From the NCBI RefSeq assembly GCF_003390865.1, contig NZ_QMEJ01000001.1:1116001-1180000 (forward strand): a DNA stretch of 64,000 nucleotides, read 5' to 3'. Source of the stretch: Tropicimonas sp. IMCC34011 (lineage in GTDB: Bacteria > Pseudomonadota > Alphaproteobacteria > Rhodobacterales > Rhodobacteraceae). The translations under genes and the position numbers were made by a program. Below, one piece after another: positions 1 through 9,639 of this stretch (positions within the stretch are counted from its first letter, which is position 1; every line of letters begins with the position of its first letter). The notes below the pieces were generated by a model. That model made no database searches, was not told where the DNA came from, and saw nothing but the letters and a program-made list of their open reading frames with translations.

Positions 1-355
1 GCTGATCGCGGACGAGCCGACCACGGCACTTGATGTCTCGGTGCAGTCGCAGATCCTTCGGCTGATCCACCGCCTGGTCGAGGAGCGGAACATCGGGGTG
101 ATGTTCATCACCCACAACCTCGGCGTGGTGGCACAACTGTGCTCGCATGTGGCGGTCATGTATCGCGGCCGCATCGTCGAGCGCGGGCCTGTGAGCAAGG
201 TGCTGAAGGCACCCGAACACATCTACACCCGCGCCCTGATGGGCGCGATCCCGACCGCGCGCGCGCGGATGGACACCCTGCGCGGGATCGACGGGCCGCT
301 GCGCGACCGCATCGAGGCCGAGATCGCCGCAACCGCAAAGGAGGTCACCGCATGA
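1..355 (+). CDS. Oligopeptide/dipeptide ABC transporter ATP-binding protein (C-terminal part, DppD-like)
   Basis: The gene enters from the left edge in the frame starting at base 2; only the last ~117 residues are present. The visible part opens with the Walker B region LIADEPTTALDVS, followed by the H-loop (FITHNLGVV) and the C-terminal extension typical of the peptide/nickel ABC ATPases, with the oligopeptide signature APEHIYTRALMGAIP. It would energise import of small peptides or a related solute at the inner membrane. The stop codon overlaps the start of the next ATPase by 4 nt (ATGA), the usual DppD-DppF pairing. Walker A and the signature motif lie outside the window, so the substrate class rests on the C-terminal tail alone. 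Confidence 0.9.
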   Translation, partial: LIADEPTTALDVSVQSQILRLIHRLVEERNIGVMFITHNLGVVAQLCSHVAVMYRGRIVERGPVSKVLKAPEHIYTRALMGAIPTARARMDTLRGIDGPLRDRIEAEIAATAKEVTA

Positions 356-1179
356 GCACGCCACTTCTCAGGATCGAGGGCCTCGGCCATGTCTACGGTG
401 CTCGCCGCGGGCTGTTCGGCACCTCCCCCGCCTTCCGCGCCCTGACCGGCATCGACATCTCCATCGCCCGCGGCGAGAGCTTCGGGCTGGTCGGCGAGAG
501 CGGCTCGGGCAAAACGACGCTGACCCGAAATATCCTCGGCCTCGAACGCCCCTCCGAGGGGCACGTGCTGTTCGACGGCCACCCGGTGATCGACCTTGGC
601 CGCGGCGGCGAGCGCCGGCTGCGCCGCCGAATGCAGATCGTCTTCCAGGATCCGCAGGCCTCGCTCGACCCGCGCATGACAATCCACGACACGATCGCCG
701 AGGCGCTGGTGGTCCACGGCCCCGACCTCGGGATCGCACGCAAACGCTACACCCGGCGTGTGCTCGACCTGCTCGAGCAGGTCGGCCTTGGCCGCGAACA
801 CCTCTATCGCCACCCGCACGAATTCTCCGGCGGCCAGCGCCAGCGCATCAACATCGCCCGCGCGCTTGCGGTGGAGCCGGAACTGCTGATCCTCGACGAA
901 CCGACCTCGGCGCTCGACGTATCGGTACAGGCAGATATCCTGAACCTCCTGCAGCGTCTTCAGAAAGAACTGGGGCTGACCTATTTCTTCATCAGCCATG
1001 ACCTGGGCGTCATCCGCTACACCTGCGACCGCGTGGCGGTGATCGAGCGCGGCCGGATCGTCGAGCAGGGCCCGGTGGCCGAGATCTTCGACAACCCGTC
1101 ACAGGACTATACGCGCAAGCTCATGGACGCGATCCCGGACCCGGATCCGGACGTGTCGCCACTTCGTCGCCTAGGATGA
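352..1179 (+). CDS. Oligopeptide/dipeptide ABC transporter ATP-binding protein (DppF-like)
   Basis: This 275-residue ATPase starts at the ATG overlapping the previous stop codon. It has Walker A GESGSGKTT near residue 45, the Q-loop QIVFQDPQASLDPR, the signature FSGGQRQRINIARAL, Walker B LLILDEPTSALDVS, and the H-loop FISHDLGV. The tail SQDYTRKLMDAIP is the oligopeptide-family C-terminal motif. As the second ATPase of a heterodimeric peptide-type importer, it should work with the partial ATPase just upstream; the permeases and binding protein must lie left of the window. The operon ends here, facing the nrd operon across a bidirectional terminator. The actual solute (peptide, opine, nickel) cannot be told from the ATPase. 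Confidence 0.92.
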   Translation: MSTPLLRIEGLGHVYGARRGLFGTSPAFRALTGIDISIARGESFGLVGESGSGKTTLTRNILGLERPSEGHVLFDGHPVIDLGRGGERRLRRRMQIVFQDPQASLDPRMTIHDTIAEALVVHGPDLGIARKRYTRRVLDLLEQVGLGREHLYRHPHEFSGGQRQRINIARALAVEPELLILDEPTSALDVSVQADILNLLQRLQKELGLTYFFISHDLGVIRYTCDRVAVIERGRIVEQGPVAEIFDNPSQDYTRKLMDAIPDPDPDVSPLRRLG

Positions 1180-1273
1180 CCGGAAGGGGCAGGCCATAGG
1201 GAGCGGATGTTTCGGGGTAATAACGGGTGGCGAGCTGGACACCCGAGCGACGCAGGACGTTGACATCCATACG

Positions 1274-1302
1274 AAAAAGGCCGCCATCGCTGGCGGCCTT
1301 TT
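1274..1302. terminator. Bidirectional intrinsic terminator between peptide ABC operon and nrd operon
   Basis: A perfect 7-bp stem GGCCGCC / GGCGGCC (1279-1285 and 1292-1298) with a 6-nt loop is flanked by five A on the left and four T on the right. It therefore works for both converging transcripts: the ABC operon on plus and nrdF on minus. Confidence 0.85.
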
Positions 1303-1327
1303 ATCGTTCACCGAGGAGCGCGGACGC

Positions 1328-2314
<987 letters not shown>

Positions 2315-2393
2315 TCAAGATCGAAGTGACGGTCGAGGGCGGGACGGTGGCCCCTCCGGGCGAAGCCGGAAGGACCTGGTCGCCTGGAGGATA

Positions 2394-4553
2394 TCAGAGA
2401 GTGCAGGAGACGCAGCCCTGAACTTCGGTGCCTTCGAGGGCCATCTGGCGCAGGCGGACGTAGTAGATCGTCTTGATCCCCTTGCGCCACGCGTAGATCT
2501 GCGCGCGGTTGATGTCCCGTGTCGTCGCTGTGTCCCGGAAGAACAGCGTCAGGCTCAGCCCCTGGTCGACATGCTCGGTGGCGGCGGCATAGGTGTCGAT
2601 GATCGCCTCGGGCCCGATCTCGTACGCATCCCGGTAATATTCGAGATTCTCGTTCGTCATGAACGGCGCCGGGTAATAGACGCGTCCGATCTTGCCTTCC
2701 TTGCGGATCTCGATCTTCGACGCGATCGGGTGGATCGAGGAGGTCGCGTTGTTGATGTAGCTGATCGATCCGGTGGGCGGCACGGCCTGCAGATTGCGAT
2801 TGTAGAGCCCTTCGGCGATCACGGCATCGCGCAGCTGCGCCCAGTCCCGGCGCGTCGGCAGCGGAATGCCGGCCTTTTCGAACAGCGCTTTCGCGACCTC
2901 CGTCTTCGGCATCCAGTCCTCTTCGACATACTTGTCGAAGAAGGAGCCGTCCGCGTAGGTCGAATTCTCGAAACCGGCAAAGGACTTGCCCCGTTCGGAG
3001 GCCAGCGCGTTTGACGCCGTCAGCGCGTGGAACAGCACCGTCGCGAAATAGACGGACGTGAAGTCCAGCGCCTCGGGGCTGCCGTAATGGATGCACTCGC
3101 GGGCGAGGTAGCCGTGCAGGTTCATCTGCCCCAGCCCGATCGCATGGCTCTCGTCGTTGCCGCGGCGCACCGAGGGCACGCTGTCGATGGCGGACATGTC
3201 GCTGACCGCGGTCAGCGCCCGGACCGCGACATCGATGGACGCTGCAAGATCGCCGCCGTCCATCGCCTTGGCGATGTTCATCGAGCCGAGGTTGCAGGAA
3301 ATGTCCGTCCCGAGGTGCTTGTAGCTCAGGTCGTCCTCGAACTCGGACGCCTCGTTCACCTGCAGGATCTCGGAGCAGAGGTTGGACATGTTGATCCGGC
3401 CCTGCACCGGGTTAGCGCGGTTCACCGTATCCTCGAACATGATGTAGGGATAGCCGCTCTCGAACTGGATCTCCGCAAGGATCTCGAAGAAGCGCCGGGC
3501 GCGGACCTTGGACTTCCGGATGCGCGGATCGTCCACCATTTCGCGGTATTTTTCGGTCACCGATATTTCGGAGAACGGCTTGCCGTAGACCTTCGCGACA
3601 TCATGGGGAGAGAAGAGATACATCTCCTCGTCGCGCTTGGCGAGTTCGAAGGTCACGTCTGGAATGACGACGCCGAGGGAGAGCGTCTTGATCCGGATCT
3701 TCTCGTCCGCATTCTCGCGCTTGGTGTCGAGGAAGCGCAGGATGTCGGGGTGGTGGGCATTGAGATAGACCGCCCCTGCCCCCTGCCGCGCGCCGAGCTG
3801 GTTGGCATAGGAGAAGCTGTCCTCGAGCAGTTTCATCACCGGGATGACACCGGAGGACTGGTTCTCGATGCCCTTGATGGGCGCACCGTGCTCGCGGATG
3901 TTGGTCAGCAGGAGAGCCACGCCGCCGCCGCGCTTGGACAGCTGCAGAGCCGAATTGATCGACCGGCCGATGGACTCCATGTTGTCCTCGATGCGCAGAA
4001 GGAAGCACGAGATCAGCTCCCCGCGCTGCGCCTTGCCGGCATTGAGGAAGGTCGGCGTCGCCGGCTGGAACCGGCCCGCGACGATCTCATCCATCAGGCG
4101 CATTGCCAGGGTCTCGTCCCCGCGCGCGAGCGCCAGCGCGACCATGCAGACGCGATCCTCGTAGCGCTCGAGGTAGCGCTTCCCGTCATTCGTCTTGAGC
4201 GTGTAGGACGTGTAGTACTTGAACGCGCCGAGGAAGGTCGGGAAGCGGAACTTCTTGGCGAAGGCCGCATCCCAGATCTTGTGCACGAACGCCCTGTCAT
4301 AGGCGTCGAGCACGCTCGCGTCGTAGTAGCCCTTCTCGACGAGGTAGCCGAGCTTCTCTTCCAGCGAGTGGAAGAACACCGTGTTCTGGTTCACGTGCTC
4401 GAGAAAGTAGGCGCGCGCCGCCTGACGGTCCGCCTCGAACCGGATGCGCCCCTTGTCGTCGTAGAGGTTCAGCATCGCGTTGAGCGCGTGGTAATCCATC
4501 CCCTGGATCTCGGGGCTGGCGCTCACGCCGCGGTCGAGGGTTTCTGCGTCCAT
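2394..4553 (-). CDS. nrdE: Class Ib ribonucleoside-diphosphate reductase, alpha (catalytic) subunit NrdE
   Basis: The 719-residue catalytic subunit reduces NDPs to dNDPs. There is no N-terminal ATP-cone: the barrel begins almost at once, which is the class Ib pattern. Visible catalytic features are the redox Cys in GELISCFLL, the N-x-C-x-E motif in MSNLCSEIL, the second redox Cys in [10 protein letters not shown], the tyrosine pair in KTIYYVRL, and the C-terminal shuttle CVSC three residues from the end (CVSCTL). The start ATG lies inside nrdI, overlapping it by 31 nt, so the two are translationally coupled. Electrons would come from the NrdH redoxin two genes upstream. The whole operon sits behind a cobalamin riboswitch. 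Confidence 0.97.
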   Translation of the reverse strand: MDAETLDRGVSASPEIQGMDYHALNAMLNLYDDKGRIRFEADRQAARAYFLEHVNQNTVFFHSLEEKLGYLVEKGYYDASVLDAYDRAFVHKIWDAAFAKKFRFPTFLGAFKYYTSYTLKTNDGKRYLERYEDRVCMVALALARGDETLAMRLMDEIVAGRFQPATPTFLNAGKAQRGELISCFLLRIEDNMESIGRSINSALQLSKRGGGVALLLTNIREHGAPIKGIENQSSGVIPVMKLLEDSFSYANQLGARQGAGAVYLNAHHPDILRFLDTKRENADEKIRIKTLSLGVVIPDVTFELAKRDEEMYLFSPHDVAKVYGKPFSEISVTEKYREMVDDPRIRKSKVRARRFFEILAEIQFESGYPYIMFEDTVNRANPVQGRINMSNLCSEILQVNEASEFEDDLSYKHLGTDISCNLGSMNIAKAMDGGDLAASIDVAVRALTAVSDMSAIDSVPSVRRGNDESHAIGLGQMNLHGYLARECIHYGSPEALDFTSVYFATVLFHALTASNALASERGKSFAGFENSTYADGSFFDKYVEEDWMPKTEVAKALFEKAGIPLPTRRDWAQLRDAVIAEGLYNRNLQAVPPTGSISYINNATSSIHPIASKIEIRKEGKIGRVYYPAPFMTNENLEYYRDAYEIGPEAIIDTYAAATEHVDQGLSLTLFFRDTATTRDINRAQIYAWRKGIKTIYYVRLRQMALEGTEVQGCVSCTL

Positions 4554-4927
4554 AATCTTTCAAGTCCCTGTCTCACCCGCGCGATGTCCCCGTCCGTGCC
4601 GGCCAGTTCGAACCGGTAGAGGCAGGGCACCCCGCATTTCGCCGCGATGATGTCGCCCGCGAGGGCGAAGGTCTCACCGAAATTGCGGTTGCCGCCCGCG
4701 ATGACCCCGAGAAGGTGACCGCGAGTTTCGGCGTCGTTCAGAAACCGGATTACCGGCTTCGGGACGGCTCCGCGACCTGCGCCATCGGCATAGGTCGGCG
4801 TCACCAGCACGTAAGGCGCTGTCATGCGCGGCGGTGCACCTGGCCCGATCTGCTCCGCCGGTACTCCGAGCCGTTCGACGAAGCGCGCGGTGTTGCCGGA
4901 GGCGGAGGAGTAGAACGCCAGGCGCAA
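4523..4927 (-). CDS. nrdI: Flavodoxin-like NrdI, class Ib RNR activation factor
   Basis: This 134-residue protein begins [16 protein letters not shown], the phosphate-binding loop of the NrdI flavodoxin family, and carries the family segments TPTYADG and [18 protein letters not shown]. NrdI supplies the oxidant that assembles the manganese-tyrosyl radical in NrdF. It lies 6 bp downstream of nrdH and overlaps nrdE by 31 nt. Length and motif order are normal for proteobacterial NrdI. Confidence 0.95.
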   Translation of the reverse strand: MRLAFYSSASGNTARFVERLGVPAEQIGPGAPPRMTAPYVLVTPTYADGAGRGAVPKPVIRFLNDAETRGHLLGVIAGGNRNFGETFALAGDIIAAKCGVPCLYRFELAGTDGDIARVRQGLERLWTQKPSTAA

Positions 4928-4933
4928 GACGCG

Positions 4934-5155
4934 TCAGCCCAGGCGGCCGATCATGTCCGGGCGGAAGCCGGACCAATGCTCTTCGCCGGCCACCACGACG
5001 GGAGCCTGACGATATCCCAGTTCGGTAACACGGGCGAGCGCGCTGTCGTCGAGGGTCAGATCGACGACCTCATAGGTGATGCCCTTGGCATCGAGGCTGC
5101 GGGTCGTTGCGGTACACTGAACGCAGGCGGGTTTGGAATAGACGGTGATGGTCAT
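4934..5155 (-). CDS. nrdH: NrdH glutaredoxin-like redoxin, electron donor for class Ib RNR
   Basis: The 73-residue reading frame starts at the ATG encoding MTITVYSKPACVQC. The CVQC active site near residues 11-14 and the tail WSGFRPDMI are hallmarks of NrdH redoxins, which resemble glutaredoxins but are reduced by thioredoxin reductase. A longer in-frame extension upstream is ruled out because it would run into the riboswitch RNA; GAAGGGACC just before the ATG is an acceptable ribosome binding site. It is the first gene of nrdHIEF and lies about 130 nt downstream of the riboswitch core. Confidence 0.95.
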   Translation of the reverse strand: MTITVYSKPACVQCTATTRSLDAKGITYEVVDLTLDDSALARVTELGYRQAPVVVAGEEHWSGFRPDMIGRLG

Positions 5156-5282
5156 GCGGCTCGGTCCCTTCGATCTTCCGTGTCTCGTGGCGAGGATCGA
5201 AGGCACGAAAGGAGCCGATTCGACCCTGGGGCCGATACCGTCCGAACGACGCCTCCGGGCCCACCGCCCGTATCGTGTTTCT

Positions 5283-5460
5283 GCTCTGGCAGGTCTCCTG
5301 ACTCGACGGCTCGAACGCTTTCCCCCACCTTCCCGGCACGTCGCGCCAGTGGATCGCCGGGGGTCGGCTTGCCGCTTACAGTTGCGGGGGCAGCGCCGGA
5401 TTTCCACCGGTCTTCCCTCTTCACCGGCAACGAGTCGCCGGCACCAAAGCATGGATATCT
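5283..5460 (-). promoter_or_regulatory. Cobalamin (B12) riboswitch in the nrdHIEF leader
   Basis: Read on the minus strand, the leader holds the conserved cobalamin-riboswitch core in order. It starts with GGTGCC (about 5445) and GGGAAGACCGGTGGAAATCC (about 5400-5419), then GCTGCCCCCGCAACTGTAAG (about 5373-5392), CCACTGG, a CGGGAAGG element, and the closing B12-box-like AGTCAGGAGACCTGCC (about 5288-5303). No U-tract terminator hairpin is obvious between it and nrdH, so the expression platform may act on translation or through Rho. A promoter should lie in 5461-5520 just upstream; TTGACG is visible at 5486-5481, but no convincing -10 at standard spacing. Confidence 0.93.
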
Positions 5461-5520
5461 TGGGATAGGCGGAGGGGCTGCGTCAATATGTAGATTTACC
5501 GACCCGCGCCTTTCGCTTCG

Positions 5521-6339
5521 TCAGGTTCCGATCACCATCGGCGCGGCGAGGCGTTTAAGAAGGGCGATGACGCTCAGCGGCGTGATCCGGCCCGTGCGCG
5601 GATTCTCGTCCGAGGGAATTCCCTCGATGGTCATCGTCATGGTCGCGCTGTCCGACACGAGCCGGATCGTATGAGTGTTGCGCTCTACCGTCGGATCCGC
5701 CCAGACCTCAAGCATCGTGCGCGCCGTGCCGATCCCCGCAAGACCGAGTGCGACCGCGACGTTGAGATTCGCCGGAAAGCCCTCGATCGCATCTTTGGCC
5801 GGCCCCGCGTAGCACAGGACCGGCTCCGTGACAGCGTCCAGATCCAGCCCCATGGCCTCGATCGCCGGTGCGCCCCTGAGGCCCGCGGGCGGCTTCCGCG
5901 TCGAGATCGTCACGCTCTCGACATTGCCCTCTGCCGCTGCCTTCACCGCATCGAGCCCGGCCAGCGCGCCGGACGGGACCAGGATCCGCCCGCCCGTTCG
6001 CGCCGCGACCTCCTCGAGATGCGGATTGGCCAGAAGCGCGCCGGCGCTCACGACGACGACGATCCGGCCAGCCTCCAGCGCCGGGCGGGCGATCGTGTCC
6101 AACAGGCGACCCGGGCAGCATTCAACGACCACATCGGCCCCGTCGTGCAGCTCGTCGAGCGGCTTGACCGGGTAGAACTTGCGGAAGCCATCCGACATGC
6201 GCGCCTCGGCCCGCGCCCGGTCGGACGCGGACACGGCCACCAGCTCAAGCCCGTCGATCCCCCGGTCGAGCGCCTCGGCGACGGCCCGGCCGACAGCGCC
6301 GAACCCGCCGACGGCGACCTTCAATGTCCTTCGCTCCAT
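5521..6339 (-). CDS. nadX: L-aspartate dehydrogenase family protein (NadX-like)
   Basis: The 272-residue protein starts with a Rossmann motif (VGGFGAVGRAVAEAL, residues ~10-24). It has the NadX/DUF108 family segments VVECCPGRL, VVSAGALLANP and VPSGALAGLDAVKAA, and the conserved RNTHTIRL with His near residue 223. Family members oxidise L-aspartate to iminoaspartate with NAD(P), the first step of an alternative quinolinate/NAD synthesis route, or act on related amino acids. No nadA or nadC is next to it, so its pathway is open. It is followed on the same strand by the riboswitch-controlled nrd operon, 60 bp away. The start ATG is preceded by AGGTAAGG-like purines. Confidence 0.82.
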   Translation of the reverse strand: MERRTLKVAVGGFGAVGRAVAEALDRGIDGLELVAVSASDRARAEARMSDGFRKFYPVKPLDELHDGADVVVECCPGRLLDTIARPALEAGRIVVVVSAGALLANPHLEEVAARTGGRILVPSGALAGLDAVKAAAEGNVESVTISTRKPPAGLRGAPAIEAMGLDLDAVTEPVLCYAGPAKDAIEGFPANLNVAVALGLAGIGTARTMLEVWADPTVERNTHTIRLVSDSATMTMTIEGIPSDENPRTGRITPLSVIALLKRLAAPMVIGT

Positions 6340-6454
6340 GGTGCCTTACCTCTTCCAGACTCCTCTCCTTATGATCACGGCCGCAACCGGGGGACAAACC
6401 CGTTCCGCCGCGCCGCGGGCAGGATGGCGCTCGTGGACCGCACATTCCTCACGG

Positions 6455-6488
6455 CCGGGCCGCCGGCTCCCCCGCGCGACCGGCCCGG
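6455..6488 (-). other. GC-rich stem-loop in the 180-bp gap between the secretion operon and nadX
   Basis: CCGGGCCG at 6455-6462 pairs perfectly with CGGCCCGG at 6481-6488. It follows the hlyD-type gene and lacks a T-run, so it may be a weak or Rho-assisted terminator or an mRNA 3-prime stabiliser. The rest of 6340-6519 must also hold the nadX promoter; no clear boxes were seen. Confidence 0.4.
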
Positions 6489-6519
6489 TCGAGACAGGGG
6501 ACACGCTAGACAGATTTAC

Positions 6520-7821
6520 TTAACTCTCCCTGAACGCCTTCGCGAAATAATCGGCGAGCGGCTTTGTCAGGAAGGCGATCGGCGTGCGATCGGCCGTGCG
6601 GATGAACGTCTCGACCGGCATTCCCGGCAACATCGCTACACCCTCCGGCAGGCGGCCGAGCTCGCCGTCGAGGAGCACGATCTCGGCGCGGTAATAGTGT
6701 GCGCCCGTCACCTCGTCCGTGAGCGCATCCGCGGAGAGCTTGGCAACCCGGCCGAAGAGTTCCGGCGTGGCGCGCTGATCGAGGGCGGAGAAGCGCAGGG
6801 AGACCTCCTGGCCGACATGGACGTCGTCCACGTGAAACGGCTCGACCTGCGCGGCGATCACCAGCGGGCGGTCCTGCGGAACGATATGGAGCACCGGCTC
6901 CGCGGCCCGGATCACCGCGCGCCGGGCGAAGACCTGCATGTCGTGGACGATGCCGGAGGCCGGTGCGCGGATCTCCAGCCGGTCGAGCTGGCGCCTCAGC
7001 GCCCGGCGCGCCTCGGACAGCTCCGTCATGTCATACTGCAGATCCCTCAGCTCCGTAATGGCCTCCTCCCTCCGCTTGCGCTGGATCGCGATCAGGCGAA
7101 GCTCGATTTCGGTGATGCGCCCCCGCGCGCCGGCGATGCCGGCCGTGAGCTCGCCGGCTCGGCCGGTCAGGACCGCCAGCTCGCGCTCCTGCCCGGAGAC
7201 TTGGGACGCACGGACCAGCCCCTTGCCCAGCAGGCTGCGGTGGTTGGCCAGATCCGCCGACAGCAGCTCTATCTGCCGGTCCACGGCACGGCGCTGAGCC
7301 TCGATGCCGACGATCTGATCGGCGATCTGCTCGCGCTGCTTCGACAACTGCTCCATCTCCGACAGCAGGCTGTCGCGCCTGGCACCGAAGAGCCGCTCCT
7401 CCCCGTCCATCAGCTCGCGCACCCGGTGCGCGGGTTCGGCACGGAGAGCTGGGTCGAACTCGATCCGCGCGTCGCCGTCCCGCTCCGCCGCAAGGCGGCT
7501 CCGGCGGGCAAGAACCTCGTAGAGGCGTGCCTCGGTGACCGAAAGCTCCGAACGAATGGCATCTGCATCGAGCCGGATCAGCAGATCGCCCGCCGCGACG
7601 CGGTCCCCCTCCTCCACAAGGATACGGTCGACCACGCCGCCATCGGGATGCTGCACGACCTGCCGGGCCTGCTCCACCTCGAGCCGCCCGGCCGCGATCA
7701 CGGCGCCTGCGATCCGTGCGGTGAGACCCCAGGCGCCGCCGCCCGCGAGAAGCAGCAGCACGGCGACGAGCCCCGCAAGCATCGGCCCGCGCGGGGACCA
7801 TGCCTCCCGCCCCGGGTCCAT
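6520..7821 (-). CDS. Type I secretion membrane fusion (adaptor) protein, HlyD/PrtE family
   Basis: The 433-residue protein has a short cytoplasmic N-terminus and one membrane helix (residues ~13-35, GPMLAGLVAVLLLLAGGG). A lipoyl-like half follows (VVQHPDGGVVDRILVEEGDRV), then a long coiled coil of ~200 residues rich in E, R and Q, the second lipoyl half (RLDRLEIRAPASGIV), and a beta-barrel domain ending MLPGMPVETFIRTADRTPIAFLTKPL. This is the standard layout of the periplasmic adaptor linking a type I secretion ATPase to a TolC-type outer membrane channel. The start ATG overlaps the stop of the upstream ABC gene by 1 nt. Neither a TolC homologue nor a repeats-in-toxin substrate is in the window. 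Confidence 0.93.
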   Translation of the reverse strand: MDPGREAWSPRGPMLAGLVAVLLLLAGGGAWGLTARIAGAVIAAGRLEVEQARQVVQHPDGGVVDRILVEEGDRVAAGDLLIRLDADAIRSELSVTEARLYEVLARRSRLAAERDGDARIEFDPALRAEPAHRVRELMDGEERLFGARRDSLLSEMEQLSKQREQIADQIVGIEAQRRAVDRQIELLSADLANHRSLLGKGLVRASQVSGQERELAVLTGRAGELTAGIAGARGRITEIELRLIAIQRKRREEAITELRDLQYDMTELSEARRALRRQLDRLEIRAPASGIVHDMQVFARRAVIRAAEPVLHIVPQDRPLVIAAQVEPFHVDDVHVGQEVSLRFSALDQRATPELFGRVAKLSADALTDEVTGAHYYRAEIVLLDGELGRLPEGVAMLPGMPVETFIRTADRTPIAFLTKPLADYFAKAFRES

Positions 7822-9560
7822 CACGCCACCCCCGCCACGGCAGGCGCCCGGCGGATCGCGTCGGCGTTCTGCACCAGGTCCCTCAGCACCTGCGCCTTCG
7901 GACCGAAGGCGCGACAGGTACCGCCGTCGAGGGCGAGAAGCATGTCGCATTCGGCTATGGCGGACGGCCGGTGCGCCATGACGAAGATCACCCTCGCCTC
8001 GGCTTTCATCGTCCGGATCGCGGCGCTCAGGGCGTTGGACCCATCGTTGTCGAGGCCGGAATCCGGCTCGTCGAGGACGATCAACACCGGATCGCCGTAG
8101 AGGGCACGGGCGAGGCCGATCCTCTGGGCCTGTCCCCCCGACAGGCGTCCGTTGCCCGGGCCGACGCGGGTGTCGTACCCGTCCGGCAGGGAGACGATCA
8201 TGTCGTGCGCCGCGGCCTGCTTCGCCGCGCGGACGACCGCGGCGTCGTCGGGGTCCATTGCCATGCGCGCGATATTGTCCCGGATCGTTCCCTCGAAGAG
8301 AGAGACCCGCTGCGGCAGGTAGCCGACATGTTGCCCCAGCGCGTCCGGCTCGTACTGCTCGAGCGCGGCGCCATCGAGCCGGAGCGCTCCGGCCGCCGGC
8401 GGCCAGTAGCCGGTCAGGGCCTTCGCAAGGCTCGATTTGCCCGATCCGGAGGGCCCGATCACGCCGACCGCGTGACCGGGCTCGACCGTGAAGGAAAGCT
8501 GGCGCAGGACGGCACGCGCCTCCCCGGGAGGAACGACGGTGATGCCCTGAGCCTCGACATGGCCGCAAGGCGCCGGAAGGGCCGTGCGCGGCTTTGCCGG
8601 TGGCACCGCGGTGAGGAGGACGGCGAGGTTCCGCCAGCCCTCCTGAGCCCGGCGGACGAGCGGCCAGCCATTGATCCCCTGCTCCAGCGGCGCCAGCGCG
8701 CGGCCGAGCAGGATCGAACCGGCGATCATCGCGCCCGGCGTCATGGCGCCCCTGAGAACGAGGAACGCGCCGAGACCCAGCATTGCCGATTGCAGGAAGA
8801 GCCTGAGCGCCTTGGTGATCGCGCCGAACGTTCCCGTCAGGTCCGCTGCGCCGATGGACGCGCCGAGCGAGGCATGCCGCGCCACGTTCCAGCGGGAGAA
8901 GACCGCGTCCCGCATGCCCAGCGACTGGACCAGTTCGGCGTCTTCCCGGATCCGGGCGCCAAACGCTTCCGCGGACCGGCTCGCCGTTCCGGCCGCCTCG
9001 AGCGAGGGGCGTGACAGGATCTGGTTGGCGAAGGCGACGACGATCAGCGCCCCGGCTCCGGCGAGCGCGGCCAGTCCGAGGACCGGATGGAAGACGAAGA
9101 TCCCGAGGAAGAAGAGCGGCGTCCACGGCAGGTCGAACAGGGCCATAAGCACGGGCGCGTTGTAGAGCCGCTGCACGGCATCGAGATCCCTCAGCCCGGT
9201 CGCGGCCTCCCGCGGCGGCGGCGACAGGGCCGAGGCCCGCATCATCGCCTCGAAGACGCGGCGGTCGAGATGGCTCTGGAACCGTGCGCCAGCGCGGCCC
9301 ATGACGCGCCCGCGGGCATAGTCGAGCACGCCCATCAGCACGTAGAGAAAGACCACGAGCACCGTCAGCGACAGCAGGGTCTCTACCGAGTGCGACCCGA
9401 GCACACGGTCGTAGACGTTCAGCATGTAGAGCGGACCGGCAAGCATCAGCAGGTTCACGAAGAAGCTGAAGAGGCCGACGGCGAGAAAGAGCGGGCGCCC
9501 CTCCCGCCGCGCGGCGCGCAGTTCCCGAACTCCGCAGGGTCTGTGCCGATTGCCTGCCAT
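7821..9560 (-). CDS. Type I secretion ABC transporter, ATPase/permease (PrtD family)
   Basis: The 579-residue exporter half-transporter has an N-terminal membrane domain of about six helices (residues ~20-280; PLYMLNVYDRVL is typical of the PrtD/AprD family) and a C-terminal ATPase. The ATPase carries Walker A IGPSGSGKSSLAKAL, the Q-loop YLPQRVSLFEGTIRDNI, the signature LSGGQAQRIGLARAL, Walker B LIVLDEPDSGLD, and the H-loop VMAHRP. An upstream GTG would add 8 residues, but the ATG at 9560 has AAGGGTG at good spacing and is preferred. There is no N-terminal C39 peptidase-like domain. It exports an unfolded protein together with the adaptor downstream; the cargo is unknown. Confidence 0.93.
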   Translation of the reverse strand: MAGNRHRPCGVRELRAARREGRPLFLAVGLFSFFVNLLMLAGPLYMLNVYDRVLGSHSVETLLSLTVLVVFLYVLMGVLDYARGRVMGRAGARFQSHLDRRVFEAMMRASALSPPPREAATGLRDLDAVQRLYNAPVLMALFDLPWTPLFFLGIFVFHPVLGLAALAGAGALIVVAFANQILSRPSLEAAGTASRSAEAFGARIREDAELVQSLGMRDAVFSRWNVARHASLGASIGAADLTGTFGAITKALRLFLQSAMLGLGAFLVLRGAMTPGAMIAGSILLGRALAPLEQGINGWPLVRRAQEGWRNLAVLLTAVPPAKPRTALPAPCGHVEAQGITVVPPGEARAVLRQLSFTVEPGHAVGVIGPSGSGKSSLAKALTGYWPPAAGALRLDGAALEQYEPDALGQHVGYLPQRVSLFEGTIRDNIARMAMDPDDAAVVRAAKQAAAHDMIVSLPDGYDTRVGPGNGRLSGGQAQRIGLARALYGDPVLIVLDEPDSGLDNDGSNALSAAIRTMKAEARVIFVMAHRPSAIAECDMLLALDGGTCRAFGPKAQVLRDLVQNADAIRRAPAVAGVA

Positions 9561-9639
9561 CCCGTCACCCTTGATACCCCGCACGGTTCAAGCAGAAATT
9601 CGCTAAGGCCCGATTAAAGCCGGCAGGATGGGGCGCGGA

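Noticed and set aside
3027-4619. A 530-codon open frame on plus opposite nrdE
   Set aside because: It is antisense to a clearly recognisable NrdE with all catalytic motifs; its translation has no family pattern. High GC makes long antisense frames common.
5671-8100. An 809-codon open frame on plus across nadX and the hlyD-type gene
   Set aside because: It crosses two genes that have full-length recognisable products and is Arg/Pro/His-rich; a GC shadow.
7822-9126. An N-terminal extension of the HlyD-type protein to 868 residues
   Set aside because: The extra part is the out-of-frame shadow of the ABC exporter gene; the true adaptor starts at 7821 with a normal membrane helix.
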